From contig JALIGW010000003.1 in assembly GCA_023053685.1 (NCBI GenBank), forward strand, positions 51,790,496 to 51,854,495: a stretch of DNA of 64,000 bases, given 5' to 3'. Made by a program: the position numbers and the translations under genes. Every line of letters starts with the position of its first letter. Within the stretch, counting starts at the first letter, position 1. Source of the DNA: Diadophis punctatus similis (Eukaryota; Chordata; Lepidosauria; Squamata; Dipsadidae). The notes beneath the pieces were generated by a model. It searched no databases. It saw only the letters and a list, made by a program, of their open reading frames with translations, and was not told where the DNA came from. Below, in pieces: positions 34,610-47,105 of this stretch.

Positions 34610-35787
34610 GACATAGAGCATTAAAGTATGTGTTCTTCTTTCTCACATAAGAAATAAAGGAAATCAAACTTTTAAAGACAAAATAAATGATGAAAATAAC
34701 ATGCAAACCTTTTAATATCCAAACTGCAAACATTTAATATTGCAAATATTGCAGAAGATTCTTTATGGAATTGTTTTGGTTATGAGAAACCAGGAGTTTG
34801 ATTTACAAAAGAAAATTTACAAAAGAAAATGTAATGCTCTTGGTAAACGATATGTTGATGCTGGTTTGTTATAAGTGAGTATTTTACCAGAATCTAAAAG
34901 AGATTTTAGGGGAGATTTCCAATTTATTATTATGGATCAGAAAATAGGTTACCATACATACATACTCATGTATCAGCCCATCTGTGGACAAGCTGACCCT
35001 CAAAATTTTCACATGTTTTCATTTTCATAACTGATTTATCTGCAGGTGGCAGACACATTATTATACTATATGGGATATACGTAGTACTGTAAATATTTGC
35101 AGATAAGTTAAACCCAATTTTTGGTGTACCTTTTGGCACCTAAAATTCTTAGCTTCTCTGTAAAAAAAACTGTAAAGCACGCCAAACTTGGAAAAAACAA
35201 CAACAAAAGGCTGAGAAGATAAATAAATTCCTAAAGGGTACAAAGAAATAAAAGACAGGAGAAACAATCACAGTAGCACAGAAATTAAACCTAGCACAAT
35301 TTCCTGGCTAGACTGTTACTATGAGAGTAGCAATTTTGTGTGTGAGGTATTTTTTTCTGCTTCAAATTATTCTAAATTCCTTGAGAGTCCAGAGTTTTAT
35401 CAGGGGCTGTTTGAGGAGATGGTAAGTCCCACTCTTCATGCCTTCCTCCAGCTACTTCTCCCCTTGCTTTAGTAAGATCCTTTTTCTTTTTCCTTCTATC
35501 TCAAGAAGATAGAAGGAAATTCATGCAAACATCTCTCCCTTATGAAGATATGGGCTAGGCATGACAGAATGGCAGCCTGCATGCCCACAACAATGAACTA
35601 GAGATGTAGTATCTTAAGGATAAGCCTAAAGCAGATAAATAAAATTGCAGCAGAATTTCTGTGGTTGATTGGAAGACGTTGGCTTTTATTCAGCAGCTAT
35701 TTAATTCGGTCAAAGGTTACATCTGGATCTCAGAAGGTATAATAAAAGAAACTGTCTTTAACTTGAAAGCAGCGATGTAGTCCATGA
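34610..35787. other. AT-rich unique DNA
   Basis: No recognisable element. No reading frame of note. Confidence 0.4.
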
Positions 35788-35795
35788 CTCTGTAG

Positions 35796-36354
35796 CAGTG
35801 GTGGGTTCCTACTGGTGCGGTCCACTCTATAGCACCGGTAGCGGCCCGCTGGTGATGTCACAGTACCGGTGCGGTCGGTTGCTGGTGCCTGGGCGCCGCC
35901 ATTAAAAAATTTTTTTTAAAATTTTTTTAAAAAATTTCTTCTGAGCATGCCCAGAAGCCGAGCTTCCGGCACTGCGCATGCACTGCCTTCCTACCCCACA
36001 GTGAGTCCAAGGAGCGTAGGATGGCTGAGGGAACGCGTGAGACGCGTGAGACGCTGAAAGAACGGGCGGCAGCTATCTCCATTCCCCTCCCTTCAGCAGT
36101 CCGAGAAGCCACGAACGTGCAGTGTTGATCCTATGCATTTTCGCACGTTTGAGGCTTCTCGAGCTGCTGAGGGGAGGGGGAATGGGCGGCAGGACCTATC
36201 TCAGTTCCCCTCCCTTCAGCAGTCCGAGAAGCCATGCCCACCCGGTCACATGGCCAGCAAGCCACGCCTACCCGGTCACATGCCTGGCAAGCCACACCCA
36301 CAAAATAAACCACGCCCACAGAGTGGTAGTAAAAAAATTAGGAACCCGCCCCTG
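35796..36354 (+). mobile_element. hAT MITE family A, long form (559 bp)
   Basis: Termini CAGTGGTGGGTTCC and GGAACCCGCCCCTG have a perfect duplication CTCTGTAG (35788-35795, 36355-36362). It carries a TGATGTCA box (about 35854), an ACTGCGCATGC motif, and one copy of the 123-bp unit that is amplified in the 39729 element. The right half has repeats of 'ccggtcacatggc...aagccacgcc'. It lacks the GGTAAGT motif. Confidence 0.92.
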
Positions 36355-36362
36355 CTCTGTAG

Positions 36363-37327
36363 CATTAGTGGCTATGTCATCAGAGCAGTTGGGGGGGAGG
36401 AATGACGACTGATGATTGAAGCACTGACTTATTTGAAAGACATATAATGAGCCACTGTGAAATCTTGAGACTTTCCAATAAATCAAGATAGAAAATCAAT
36501 CTGCCATATTGGCATTAGGGAATTACTCGGTAAGATTAAAATAAGGAACAACAAACATGGAAGCAAAGCATGGAAGGTAGTTCAGGCAATCTGGATCTTA
36601 CATACACATACTCTTTGAACAATACCGGTAGTTACTGGCAGAAAAAACTGCTGATAGGAAAAGTGTAAGATAATAATAAGGAATGCATGCATGAGAGGAA
36701 AAATTTGAGGAGTGTATGACAAAGGAAGATGAAGAGGAGGAAGAAGAAGGTTTCAAATATGTTTCAAACAGGGCCACTAGATGATAAAGGTGTGAAAGGA
36801 ACATACAAAGAGGCTGTGGAAATTGCAGAGACAGATACCTAAGTTTGCACTGAAGTCCCTTTTAAAGAAAGGAATTGAAACAACTAAACGAAATTGAGCT
36901 GAGGAAAGAAGATATTCTAGAATAATTTGAGAGGCTGCACAATGAACAAATCATAGGATCCCTATGGCATCTGGGTTTCTTTTAGAACTCAACAGATTAA
37001 ATTACTGATATCCTCATAAAAATATGTAATTTTTCCCTGAGGGCAGGCTTAATATCAGAGGAGTGAGAACTAACAATGTGATGTGGAGTTTTAAAAAGTA
37101 GCCCAGGGTAGATCTGGGAAAGTATAGGCTGGGTAGATTAATATCTGCTTCGGACAAACTGGTTGAACAAGTAATCAAATAAAAAAATAACTAAACAAAT
37201 AAAAGTGCAAGTGCTTTGAAGGAAAATTAGCATGGATTCAACACACACAAGTCTTCCCTCACAAAATTGCCAGATTTTTTTGAGAATGTCAGCAGGACTG
37301 TGTAAAGGATTGAATCTCCTCACATTG
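36363..37327. other. AT-rich unique DNA
   Basis: No recognisable element. No coding signal. Confidence 0.4.
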
Positions 37328-37329
37328 TA

Positions 37330-37713
37330 CACAGGTCGTCCACAACTGTTGTTTTAGTGGCTGTTAAAAGTTAAAACAATACTGAAAAAAGGGATTTATG
37401 ACCAGTTTTCACACTGACGACTGTTACAGCATCCCAATAGTCATGTGATCAAAATCCACACTTGGCAACTGCCATTATGACAGTTGCACTGTCCTGGGGT
37501 CACGTGATCACCATTTGTAATCTTCCCAGCGGCACCCAACAAGCAATGGAGGAAGCCAGATTCGCTTAATGACTACATGGTTCATTTAACAACTACAGTG
37601 ATTTGCTGAACAATTGTGGGAAAAAGGTCGTAAAATGCGGCAAAACATCTCTTAACAACTGCCTTGAATTGAAATGTTGGGCTTAATTATGGTCATAAGT
37701 TGAGGACCACCTG
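37330..37713. mobile_element. Mariner-like repeat, near full length
   Basis: Ends CACAGGTCGTCCACAACTGT and GTTGAGGACCACCTG are flanked by TA (37328-37329 and 37714-37715). Family motifs include 'ttatgaccagttttcacact', 'tcacgtgatcaccattt' and 'aaaaggtcgtaaaatgcgg'. It has no coding sequence. Confidence 0.82.
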
Positions 37714-37787
37714 TACTTGAATTTTCTAAAAGCCTGTAACAAAGTTTCTCATCAAAGGCTCTTGAATAAGCTTTGTGGTCATGGAAA

Positions 37788-38052
37788 CAGTGGTGAGTTG
37801 CTGCCGGTTCGGACCAGTTCGCCCGTATTGGTGGCGGAAATTTGCCCCTGCTCACTGAACCAGTAGGGATGGCCAGCTGGCCACACCCCCGAACTGGTCC
37901 TCCGGTCACCGCTCCTTGAAAGCAACTGGCAAAGAAACGTCTGCACATGTTCAGAGGTTTATGCACATGCACAGAGGGTCATTTCCGCATTGTGAATGTG
38001 CACTTCCGACATGATGCGAACCGGTAGGGAAGGTAAGTAGAACCCACCCCTG
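37788..38052 (+). mobile_element. hAT MITE family A, copy (265 bp)
   Basis: Termini CAGTGGTGAGTTGCTGCC and AGAACCCACCCCTG, with flanking 8-mers CATGGAAA (37780-37787) and CATGGAAG (38053-38060) matching at 7 of 8. GAAGGTAAGT lies next to the right terminus. The interior 'ggccagctggccacaccc' block is shared with the right end of the composite element at 27674-30039. It lies 75 bases after the mariner-like copy at 37330. Confidence 0.88.
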
Positions 38053-38060
38053 CATGGAAG

Positions 38061-39720
38061 AAGAAGAATCCTCTCATGGGCTGCTAACTGGCTAAATAAA
38101 GCAGAAAATAGGAGTTAATAGGCAATTTTCTCAATAAAGAGAAATTAGAAGTGGTTACTCTAGGATCCATGTTTAAACCTATTGTTCAATGAACTGAATT
38201 TGAAGCAAGCAGTGAACAGACCTCAGCTTTGTGGAGGATACTAAGCTGTTTAGGATGGAGAAAACCAATCAGGATTGTGAAGGATTCAAAAATACAGTTT
38301 TAAATTATGTGAAGCAAACAACAAATGTGGTTCAATTTAGGTAACTATAATCTGTTGCAAGGGACTGACTGATAGAATACAAAGTTCATAAATTGTTTGA
38401 ACAATTCTTTGTTGAATGATCCTCAACTGGCTGGAATCACAATACACAAAGCCATAAACCATGTTTTATAGGCCACAATGGCTTAGAGTGATGTGTAAAA
38501 GAGCAAATTGATACTTGTTGCTAATTGATTATGTACAGGACTTTGCTGCAGGTAGCAATGAATATCCTCGAAGTGGCAGTGACTTTTGAAGGAAAACATA
38601 CTGAGCAATTTCTCTTGTAAATGGCACAAATTTAAATAAATAAATAAATAAGCAAGCAAGCAGCCACTGAAGGAAGATTAATTATCTGGCATATTAGTCC
38701 CAGGGAGACTGATTAGTGAGCAGGTAGAAAATAATTGATCACTCAGTTCAGCACCTGATTACTTTGTGCTTCAGTTTATCATTCAGTTATCACATGCCGT
38801 GGCTTAATCCCGGGAGTCTCTTGCTTGGTAGCTACCTATGGTGATTCGGTGAAGAGATAAAATAAAAGCAATCTGCACATGTTCAAAAGCATCCCAGGTC
38901 TGCACAAATTCAAAAATCTACAATCAGCTGTGCCAATTTAGATTCTGTATCGTATGATGGACATAGGTTCAAGGATACAAGAGAAGCAAGGGAATATTCA
39001 GATGGATTGATAGCCTGAAGTTTGTGCATATGATTATGCTTGGTGTTCCTTAATTACTGACAAACAAAATAATGAGAGAAATAATTCCAGGGCTCCAAAT
39101 CAGCAATGCATCCATTTAGATCTGATTGAAGAAAAACTCTTTTGGATGGTTGGACAAGACTGAAGTTACTCAGGAACACCTGCTTTCCACCTGAGTAGCC
39201 AAGGCCCAGATGAGGATTTAGTTGATGTGAGAACTGTGTATCATAAAGAAGTATATCAATATTCATGGTTTCTTTTTTCTTAATTGTTTCTTTTGGGGTT
39301 ACACATTTTTAATTGAAGTCTGTTCTCTTCGATCTATGTCTGAAGAATTGGATATAAATAAAAATATCTAATAAATATCTGCATCAATGGGAAATGCTAT
39401 TCTGATACAAAGAACAGAAGGCAATTTTTGCTTTTACTTGATATTATAACTATTACATGTTTAGGTAGGAGAGCCAGTTAGTCACACTACTCAATTCTGA
39501 GCTAGAAGAACAAAAGACTTCATGTAAAATAAGGCAGACTCATTGGTTATTGTTCTTTTTTCAAAGAGCAGTACACTGACATACATGGGGCTTGTGTAGG
39601 ACACATCTTTTGCATTCTTCCTCCCTTCATAGGAAAAATGAATTTCACACAAGGGATCTTAGAAGCAGGGTATTTGCAGGGAAGGGCTACAAAAAGTCAA
39701 GATGATCACCACAACTATTC
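38061..39720. other. AT-rich unique DNA, 1.7 kb
   Basis: It contains a short (AAAT)n run at about 38632-38653. No recognisable element or gene. Confidence 0.4.
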
Positions 39721-39728
39721 AATCAAAG

Positions 39729-40597
39729 CAGTGGTGGGTTCCTACCAGTGCGGTCCACTCTATAGCACCGGTAGCGGCCCGCTGGTGACGTCAGTACCGG
39801 TGCGGTCGGTTGCCGGTACCTGGGCGCCGCCATAAAAAATTTTTTTAAAAAAATTTTCTTCTGCGCATGCCCAGAAGCCGAGCTTCCGGCACTGCGCATG
39901 CGCTGCCTTCCTACCCCACAGTGAGTCCAAGCAGGGGGGGATGGCTGAGGGACCGCGTGAGACGCTGAAAGAACGAGTGGCAGGAGCTATCTCCATTCCC
40001 CTCCCTTCAGCAGTCCGAGAAGCCACAAATGCGCGGTGATGATCCTAGGCATTTTCGCACGTTTGAGGCTTCTCGAGCTGCTATGGGGAGGGGGAATGGG
40101 CGGCAGGACCTATCTCAGTTCCCCTCCCTTCAGCAGTCCGAGAAGCCACGAACGTGCAGTGATGATCCTAGGCATTTTCGCACGTTTGAGGCTTCTCAAG
40201 CTGCTGAGGGGAGGGGGAATGGGCGGCAGCACCTATCTCAGTTCTCCTCCCTTCAGCAGTCCAAGAAGCCACGAACGTGCGGTGATGATCCCAGGCATTT
40301 TCGCACGTTCGAGGCTTCTCGAGCTGCTGAGGGGAGGGGGAACGGGCGGCAGGAACCTAGAATCATCGAATGGGGAAAAGTATTCAGGCCGGCGGAGCCT
40401 CCTAGAAGAACCGCTGCCGCGGTCTTGCTGCTCCCTCTGCGGGGGGCTGCGTTGCAGGTGGGCAATGTCCCCCGCTTCTCCAGCTGCTGCCAAGCTCCCA
40501 AGGCCCACACCCACCCGGTCACATGGCTGGCAAGCCACACCCACAAAATAAGCCACACCCACAGAGTGGTAGTAAAAAAATTAGGAACCCGCACCTG
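39729..40597 (+). mobile_element. hAT MITE family A, expanded form (869 bp)
   Basis: Termini CAGTGGTGGGTTCC and GGAACCCGCACCTG have a perfect duplication AATCAAAG (39721-39728, 40598-40605). It carries an intact TGACGTCA at 39785-39792, TGCGCATGCGCT at 39893-39904, and three tandem 123-bp units from 40038. It is the same sub-family as 35796 (559 bp), and the size difference is largely the extra units plus a GC-rich segment at 40360-40500. Open frames over it are repeat-driven and have no transposase motif. Confidence 0.93.
40038..40350. repeat. Tandem repeat, 123-bp unit, about 2.5 copies
   Basis: Unit starts at 40038, 40161 and 40284, spacing exactly 123 bp both times. Landmarks are GATGATCC, GCATTTTCGCACG and GAGGCTTCTC. 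Each unit is itself a degenerate inverted repeat: its first half (GAGGCTTCTCGAGCTGCTGAGGGGA) is mirrored by CCCTTCAGCAGTCCGAGAAGCC. The single-copy form is in 35796-36354. Confidence 0.93.
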
Positions 40598-40642
40598 AAT
40601 CAAAGGCCTGTCCCCCTTTTAATGTATGATGCAATAGATAAG

Positions 40643-40707
40643 CAGGTAGGTAGGTAGGTAGGTAGAGACAGACAGACAGACAGACAGGTAGGCAGGCAGA
40701 TAGGTAG
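40643..40707. repeat. (GGTA)n-(GACA)n microsatellite
   Basis: Short blocks of GGTA, GACA and GGCA units. It lies 45 bases after the hAT element. Confidence 0.95.
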
Positions 40708-41668
40708 CAAGGCTGTGCTTCCATCTTCTTGCTATGACCTCCATCTTGACTGACACTGTTACCTCCTTGCTGATATTCTTGAGAAGGAACAATGAAAAGA
40801 AGTATCCTGGAGCCAGGAAAGGATGGGGAGGAGCTTGAACAAAGCAGGATCTGTTTCTACTCTCTTCACACTCAATACATAATTTGTAGGCCTTAAAAAA
40901 ATTGTGATGGAATTGTGGCACTGTCTCACTTGAAAACATCCTTTGGCACTCCAATGTCCTAAAATTTCTATGCATGCATTGCACATGTGTTTTATTGCTT
41001 CTCACTGACCAAAAGCCTCTTCCAGCTAATAGAACTGCTTGTCCAGGCTTTGAGGTAACAGAAAAGGCTTCAGTGAGGCAAATTTAAAATGAGGAATTTG
41101 GATTGTCTAAAATTGTGAAATGGGATATTTTGAATTAAAACATTTTTTGATTTCAACATCTGATACAGATGCATTAGTTTCTAAAACTTCTAAATTACTC
41201 TCAGGATTGGAATGTATTTTGGATTATTCTATGTCTAGACCACTTTTAAAAATTAATAATTAAAATATCACTAAGGTGGAGGTTAGTTAACTGCAAAAAC
41301 TTTGGAGTAAAGAGTTAGGATATTACATAAGAAATCAATTGCTAGTTTAAAATAAATCAGGAATGGTTTCTACAATCTTTAAATGAGACTAATTCAATTT
41401 TGTTTCATATTTGGGCATTGCAAAGAATATTTAAAAAGGGTGGGGTACCAATTTATGTGGAATGGAAGTGAAAATGAATGAGGGGACACTTATATAATAC
41501 CAGTTTAATACTTGTCAATTTATTAATATGATATTACGTAGACTGTAGAGCAATATATTTTTCTACCTTTAATAAGACTGGAGAAAGAGAGAGAAAAATA
41601 AAACAACATGAATAAAATGTTAATGTATTTTGGGTGGTATGTTTGGTATTAATCACTGTATGACAAAT
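40708..41668. other. AT-rich unique DNA
   Basis: No recognisable element. The minus-strand open frame at 40619-41005 ends in the repeat and has no domain. Confidence 0.4.
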
Positions 41669-41670
41669 TA

Positions 41671-42012
41671 TAGGTCGTCCTTTACTTACAACCACAATTG
41701 AGCCCAAAATTTCTATTGCTAAACGAGACAGATGTTCAATGAGTTTTGCCCCATTTTACAATCTTTCGTTCCACAGTTGTTAATTATAGCAGTTATTAAG
41801 TTAGTAAAACGATTTTAAGTGAATCTGGCTTCACATTGACTTTGTTTGTCAGGTGATCACCTGACCCTCGGTCATAAATATGAACCAGTTGCCAAGGATT
41901 TGAATTTTGAGCACATGACCTGTGTGGAAAACTGTCATAAAGTCACTTTTTTCCATACCATTGTAACTTCAAACAGTCACTAAATGAATGATTGTAAGTC
42001 AAGGACTATCTG
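41671..42012. mobile_element. Mariner-like repeat, near full length
   Basis: Ends TAGGTCGTCCTTTACTTACA and AGTCAAGGACTATCTG, with TA at 41669-41670 and 42013-42014. It has the family body 'acaaccacaattgagccc...gagttttgccccattttac'. Orientation matches 14425 and 27979. No coding sequence. Confidence 0.83.
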
Positions 42013-42014
42013 TA

Positions 42015-42637
42015 TAGGTATACAAAGACTGATTAATATTATTCTAGATAGTCAAGGTTTACTGATGTGTTTAAAAATTGGGTTGAGTGACATTGTATAC
42101 TGTACATGTTTGTTTGTTTTCTTTCTTGTTTCTTTTGTTTGTGTCTGTGATTTGAATTCCTTTGTAGTTCTTTCTTCCTCTTTCTTTATTAAAGCAATAC
42201 AACAAAAAACAATACAAGGTGAATCAAATCAAAGCTGTGGGAAATCATGGTTTCCTGACATACCCCTAGTAAATTCAACTGCCAACTGAAACAAATCTGG
42301 AAATTTCTCAAAGGGAACAAAAGTTTATGAAACTATTAACTTGTCTGCTGGTGGAAGTTACACAAGAGAAACAAAGTCAGTAGCATCTACATGTATAAAG
42401 CCTAGTTTAAATGAAGGGGCAAATAGGTTTCTTGTTATGGAGAATCATATAACGGTAATTTTAAGAATGATTCCCAATAAATTATTGGACAGCAATGCTT
42501 TACTTGAGGTGCTATTTTTCCAAGTGAGGAGATTGTGAAAATTGAAAAGGATAGCATCCAATCATCTCTGAACTGCTACTACCAGAATTTCAGGATCAGG
42601 TCCATCCACTAAAATCCGAGCCAGTGCGGCTTATTTG
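42015..42637. other. Unique sequence, no gene seen
   Basis: No recognisable element. Open frame 41984-42289 overlaps the mariner-like repeat and has no domain. Confidence 0.4.
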
Positions 42638-42645
42638 ATCTTGAG

Positions 42646-42947
42646 CAGCGGTTCTTAACCTTTTTAGTGGTCCGCACCCCCTTGAATCTGAAAATAAGCT
42701 CTTGCACCCCCTTAAAAAATGTGTGTATATTTTTTATTTAAGAAAAAACATTTATTGCATAAACAAATGCCGTGTTTATTTACAATATATATTACTATAC
42801 AACATTATTATATTATATTACTATATAACATAAAAACACGGTCGCCTCGTTCGTATTTTTTTTTAAATTTTTGAAATTTCTCTCGCACCCCTGGAAATGC
42901 TCTCTCGCACCACCAGGGATGCACGCACCCCAGGTTAAGAACCACTG
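42646..42947. mobile_element. hAT-Charlie-type MITE (302 bp)
   Basis: Termini CAGCGGTTCTTAACC and GGTTAAGAACCACTG are inverted repeats. Flanking 8-mers ATCTTGAG (42638-42645) and GTCTTGAG (42948-42955) match at 7 of 8. CAGYGGTTCT termini are typical of Charlie-type hAT elements. Just inside are 'tagtggtccgcacccc' and, at the other end, 'ctctcgcaccaccagggatg'. The interior is AT-rich with no frame. Confidence 0.88.
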
Positions 42948-42955
42948 GTCTTGAG

Positions 42956-45759
42956 ACTAAGCCTAGGGGCATTCTATATCAATATCATTTCTCTGTAAGG
43001 AATTAATAAGGGAATTATAAGCAGCTGATTCTCTTTAGCCGAGAGTCAACTATGTTACAGGAATAAGGCAGCATGTTCTTAATTCCCAATCCTCCATTGT
43101 ACTGAATACCTCAACTTGCAGGAGGAACAAAAGGAGAACAGGATGCAGCTGGGCTGGGCTGGCTTGACTGTCTGCCAATTGGGAATGTATGAAAAAGGAG
43201 AGCTGGCAGAATTATTTTGTATTAATAATGTGATGACTCTGTTTCACAGCAAAAGAAGGAGAAAGGCTTCTTCCCTCCTTGAATGGCCAGGGAAGCAAAC
43301 AGGATAATTAAGGGGAATGTAGGTTTGGCATGAAATGTATTTGGCTACTCTTGAATTTGTTAAAATCATGATTTTAAAAAACTTACTAGTTGTCTATCAT
43401 TATAAAGAAAAATAACAGAAAATGGGAACTCGGAAAAATCTTGGGGAAAGCCAGACCAATTGACACTTAATTTAAAATGTGAGGGGAAAGCCACACTTTC
43501 CCTTCTTCCAAATTTAACTCAGGCAACTTTTGTCTTTTTTTTTTTTCTTGGCAGGATAACTTCTGCCTGAGAGAAATTATCATTGAATAGAAAAGGAAAC
43601 TAAGGGTCAGTGAAGGAGACAGTATCTCCATCTATCTTCCATATGAAATCCCCAGTGTTTCTTTGGTCTTAACCCTTATTCTTATTTAAGAATCTGCCAC
43701 CATCATATCTAGTTGGACCTCAGAAAGATATTTCTGTATCTGCTTTTCTTCTAATCAGAATAGAGATCATCTTAGGTTGCAGTCTGAAGTTTTTGAAAGT
43801 CTATTTGATTCATATGTTCAAAAACTTGTATCTGTTAGGGGAATTATATCTGATCACGATCAAAATTTGCCAGATTATGTCTGATTCGAATCAGTTGAAG
43901 TATTCAAAGGTTCAGGGACTGTGCAGCCCACCAGAAAGTATGAAAAGGCAGTTTAGAGAAAAGACAGAACTGGTCATATGGAATAGCGTTAGCAAATGAG
44001 ACTAATGAGCAAATTTTTGCAGGCAGTTTTTTTTAAATCATTTTTTTCACAGATATGTTTGCATCTGAATGAGGAACAGTGCAGCTGAAGGGCATTAACT
44101 GGACCTCAAAGGTCAAAAAGCAGATTGTATATGTGGGCAAAATGCTGTTCTGATGTTTTATCCTGGGGGCTCCCTTCTTGGCAAGTTCTGTGGCCCATTC
44201 AGTATTTGCTTATCTATTGCTAACCCCTATAGATACAGAGAACCACATTTTTTCTTTACTTTAATGTCAGTTCATTGAGAAAGTATTTAGGAAGATAGTA
44301 ATTGGTTGGTCTCCAAATGACCAGAATGTTTTTACAAGTATGCAGTATATTCTGTCCTCTTGAATAAGCCCCTCAATTTAAGAATTCTAACCCAAAGAAG
44401 GATTGCGACATAGCACAAGTCCACTTGCACCCAGAATACTACCACTATTTATTTTATTTTTTTGAGAAATGAAGATAGGAGATTTTTAAGCAGAGAACAG
44501 GAAAATGTGTAGCTAAAGTTCTTTATTGGTACTTTATTGGGGAAAGTTGCTATAAACCTTGTGTTATGGCTGAGAAGCATCATGCAGATCTTGTATTTCA
44601 TAAGCATTTTCTTTCTAGTGAAATCTGATATCTTGTCTGCCCCATCAAAATAAATCCTAGACATTCTATTTCTTTTGTACTTCTTTTGTCCCTCTTAAAC
44701 TTTCAGACCTACTCTAAAGGTTGAAAGTACAGTTGCTTTTGACCATTTATGTGTATTGCTAACTCTGTATCATTTTAGCAGCTCCCTCCTGAATCCTTTC
44801 TAGTTTGCTTGCATTCTTAAAATATGCTGACCTAAACTGGCTGTTTTCCAGATTAGCCAGTGGTGAGCTGTAAGAGTAATTTTTACCTCTTATGCCTTAT
44901 AGTGTATTACAGACAAGTTCTTCAGAGAGGTGTTTCTAAGGGATATTAGCCAGCTGACTAATCAGACAAATGGCCGTAGAAGTGTCAACTGATAATTTCC
45001 CCACTTTGCCAAACTGAATTCAATTTCTGCTCAGTTAATTCTCTTGCAAGGGCAGTGTGTCATCAAATGGCTACAGAGCAGTTTTTGCTTCTGGTTGACA
45101 AATGCAAGGGTCTAATTTGTTGCCATAGGCAGGCAATGAGGATGTGTGGGAGGATCAGCAATCATCAGAGCATCTTCCTCCCAATCCTTTGGAATGTTTC
45201 CCTGGGTGCATGTTCCAACTGTTGCAGCTCTGAAACTGTGGAGGTGGATTGGGTAAATCAGTCTCGCTGTGTGGCCTTGGATAATCAAAACTGAGAAAGA
45301 CGGTGGGTTCATGAAGCTAAAAGGGCGTAAAGACAAGACATTTCTATTAATAATACATGGTACAAGTTAATTTTGATAAGGGTCACAATATGTATTTTAT
45401 TCTCAAGGCTGCAATTGTATGTACAGTTAAGAGTAGAAAAAGTTTCAGCCTGACTTCAGAGTAGACATAGATTAGAAAGTAAAATGCAATTGCTGGCACT
45501 GCTAACTGTAATTATGTAATTCTGCATATATATATTCCCTTTGAAACAGCTCTGGGGTTGACTGAGAGAGACAAAAAGAAATTCTATAATTTGCTTCTTA
45601 ATGTGAACAAGAATTGTACAGCAATACCCTTCATTCTGGCCAAATGTCTCACTTGTCCTTTGTTCTTCTATTGTAATTTTTAAAACAAAACATGACTATG
45701 CTCATACCCACCAATTCATTCATTCATTTGCTCTTTCTGAGGAGAAAGTAGAGGGAAAG
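42956..45759. other. AT-rich unique DNA, 2.8 kb
   Basis: No transposon ends or coding signal. A stretch at about 43110-43300 is less AT-rich and free of repeat signatures, making it a candidate conserved non-coding element. Confidence 0.4.
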
Positions 45760-46345
45760 CTGTCTGGTTTTGGAATGAGCATGATTCGATAGCGATGCTG
45801 CCTTCCTCTACTACCGACTCCCCCTGGTTTGTCTCTACTATCTGAATTAAATCTGGCAAGGCTTCAATTTATTTGCTCTGGGATAGGCCTTTGCAGTTCT
45901 TCCAATTCTGCTTCTGTGAATACTTTTTTTTACTATTATAAACTGATATTGATCTGCTCCCTTTGTTCTGTTTTTTTTTCTGATTCTGGATGTTCTTCTT
46001 TCCAGAACTGGTACATCCTTTTGAGGTATTCTTGTCTCCTTGGACTTGATTTGCGATAACTAATGATTATTTCTTTGTTTGTAGTTTTTGAATATTTCTG
46101 ATGACTGAACAACTCTTCTCTCAGTAGTATTGCAGCTGCTGGTCGTGGTTGCTTAGCCAACAGTTCTGAGTCCACTTGTCACCAGATTCCAAGAACTCCT
46201 AACGTCTAACATGATCCTTGTTGACCTGGCCAATGACTGATCTCATATAGGTTGCTGTAAATTACATCTCAGCATATATAGGAGAGACATTCTTCATCTG
46301 ACTTCTCTGATGAGATCTTTCCCGTATAGTTGAACATCTGGCACG
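45760..46345 (-). mobile_element. Fragment of the unresolved LINE, minus strand
   Basis: The reverse complement of about 46130-46330 matches 6355-6560 (the other copy), with shared 'agccagatgaagarTGTCTC' and 'ggtcaacaagga' blocks in the same order. Downstream on the minus strand the frame reads SYRKSSPRRQEYLKRMYQFWKEEHPESEKKTEQREQ, a highly charged stretch that could be an N-terminal part of a LINE ORF. The clade is not known to me. Confidence 0.45.
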
Positions 46346-46378
46346 GTTCTCATCCTCTTCAAAGCAAACAAGTCTCAC

Positions 46379-46380
46379 AT

Positions 46381-46467
<87 letters not shown>

Positions 46468-46535
46468 TTTGAGGTTCTTCTATGCCGCCCTACTCCCTCA
46501 GTTCTCAGGGCGGCGTACAACATTTTAGGGAACAT
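46379..46535 (-). mobile_element. L2-type LINE 3' tail with (TTTA)n
   Basis: The (TTTA)n array covers 46379-46470 (about 23 units). It is followed by the reverse complement of an L2-style 3' end, 'gagggagtagggcggcatag', as also seen at the L2 LINE tail near 17310 ('gggcggcctataa'). Only the last ~65 bases of the element are present beyond the array. Confidence 0.65.
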
Positions 46536-47105
46536 CAAATCTATGCCAAGGTAGTGCCTCACTTGGGATTATTATAATTATTATTTCAAGGAATATACAT
46601 CTAAGCAACAGATAATGTACCAATCTAGGATTATTTACATTTCATTTAAACCCCATTCTTGATATTTAAAGAATAACACTCTAAGAATGATGGAGGTGGA
46701 CTAAGTCAGGCCTGGGCAACCTGCTGCCCTAATGGAAAGTTCAGTTCTTAGTTATTTTCAAAAAATGCATCAAGTTCACATCTCTAGAGGGAAATAATCT
46801 GCTGTGTGGGGAAGCAGAGAGAAAATGGAAAAAGAGGAGAAGATGACAGACAGAAATGATCTGGCCTCTTATTACTCTAGTCATTCCCACCTTGGATTCC
46901 TCTGTACCCAATGACCCCTGACAGATTATTATGAAGAAAATATAACTCTGAACAAAAAAAAATCCCTGTTATTACTATTAAAGCAAACTGATGTAGAATA
47001 ATGTAAATAAACTGCAGAAAAGGCAAAATCTGCAATGATGGGAGGCAGACTAATTCAGGAAATGATATGGGGTGTTGCAAAAGCTATCAGGAAAGCAGAT
47101 GGGAC
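46536..47105. other. Unique sequence, no gene seen
   Basis: No recognisable element. Confidence 0.4.

Noticed and set aside
40038..40350. Regular 123-bp repeats as a CRISPR-like array
   Set aside because: Units are adjacent without distinct spacers, sit within a eukaryotic transposon, and no cas genes are present.
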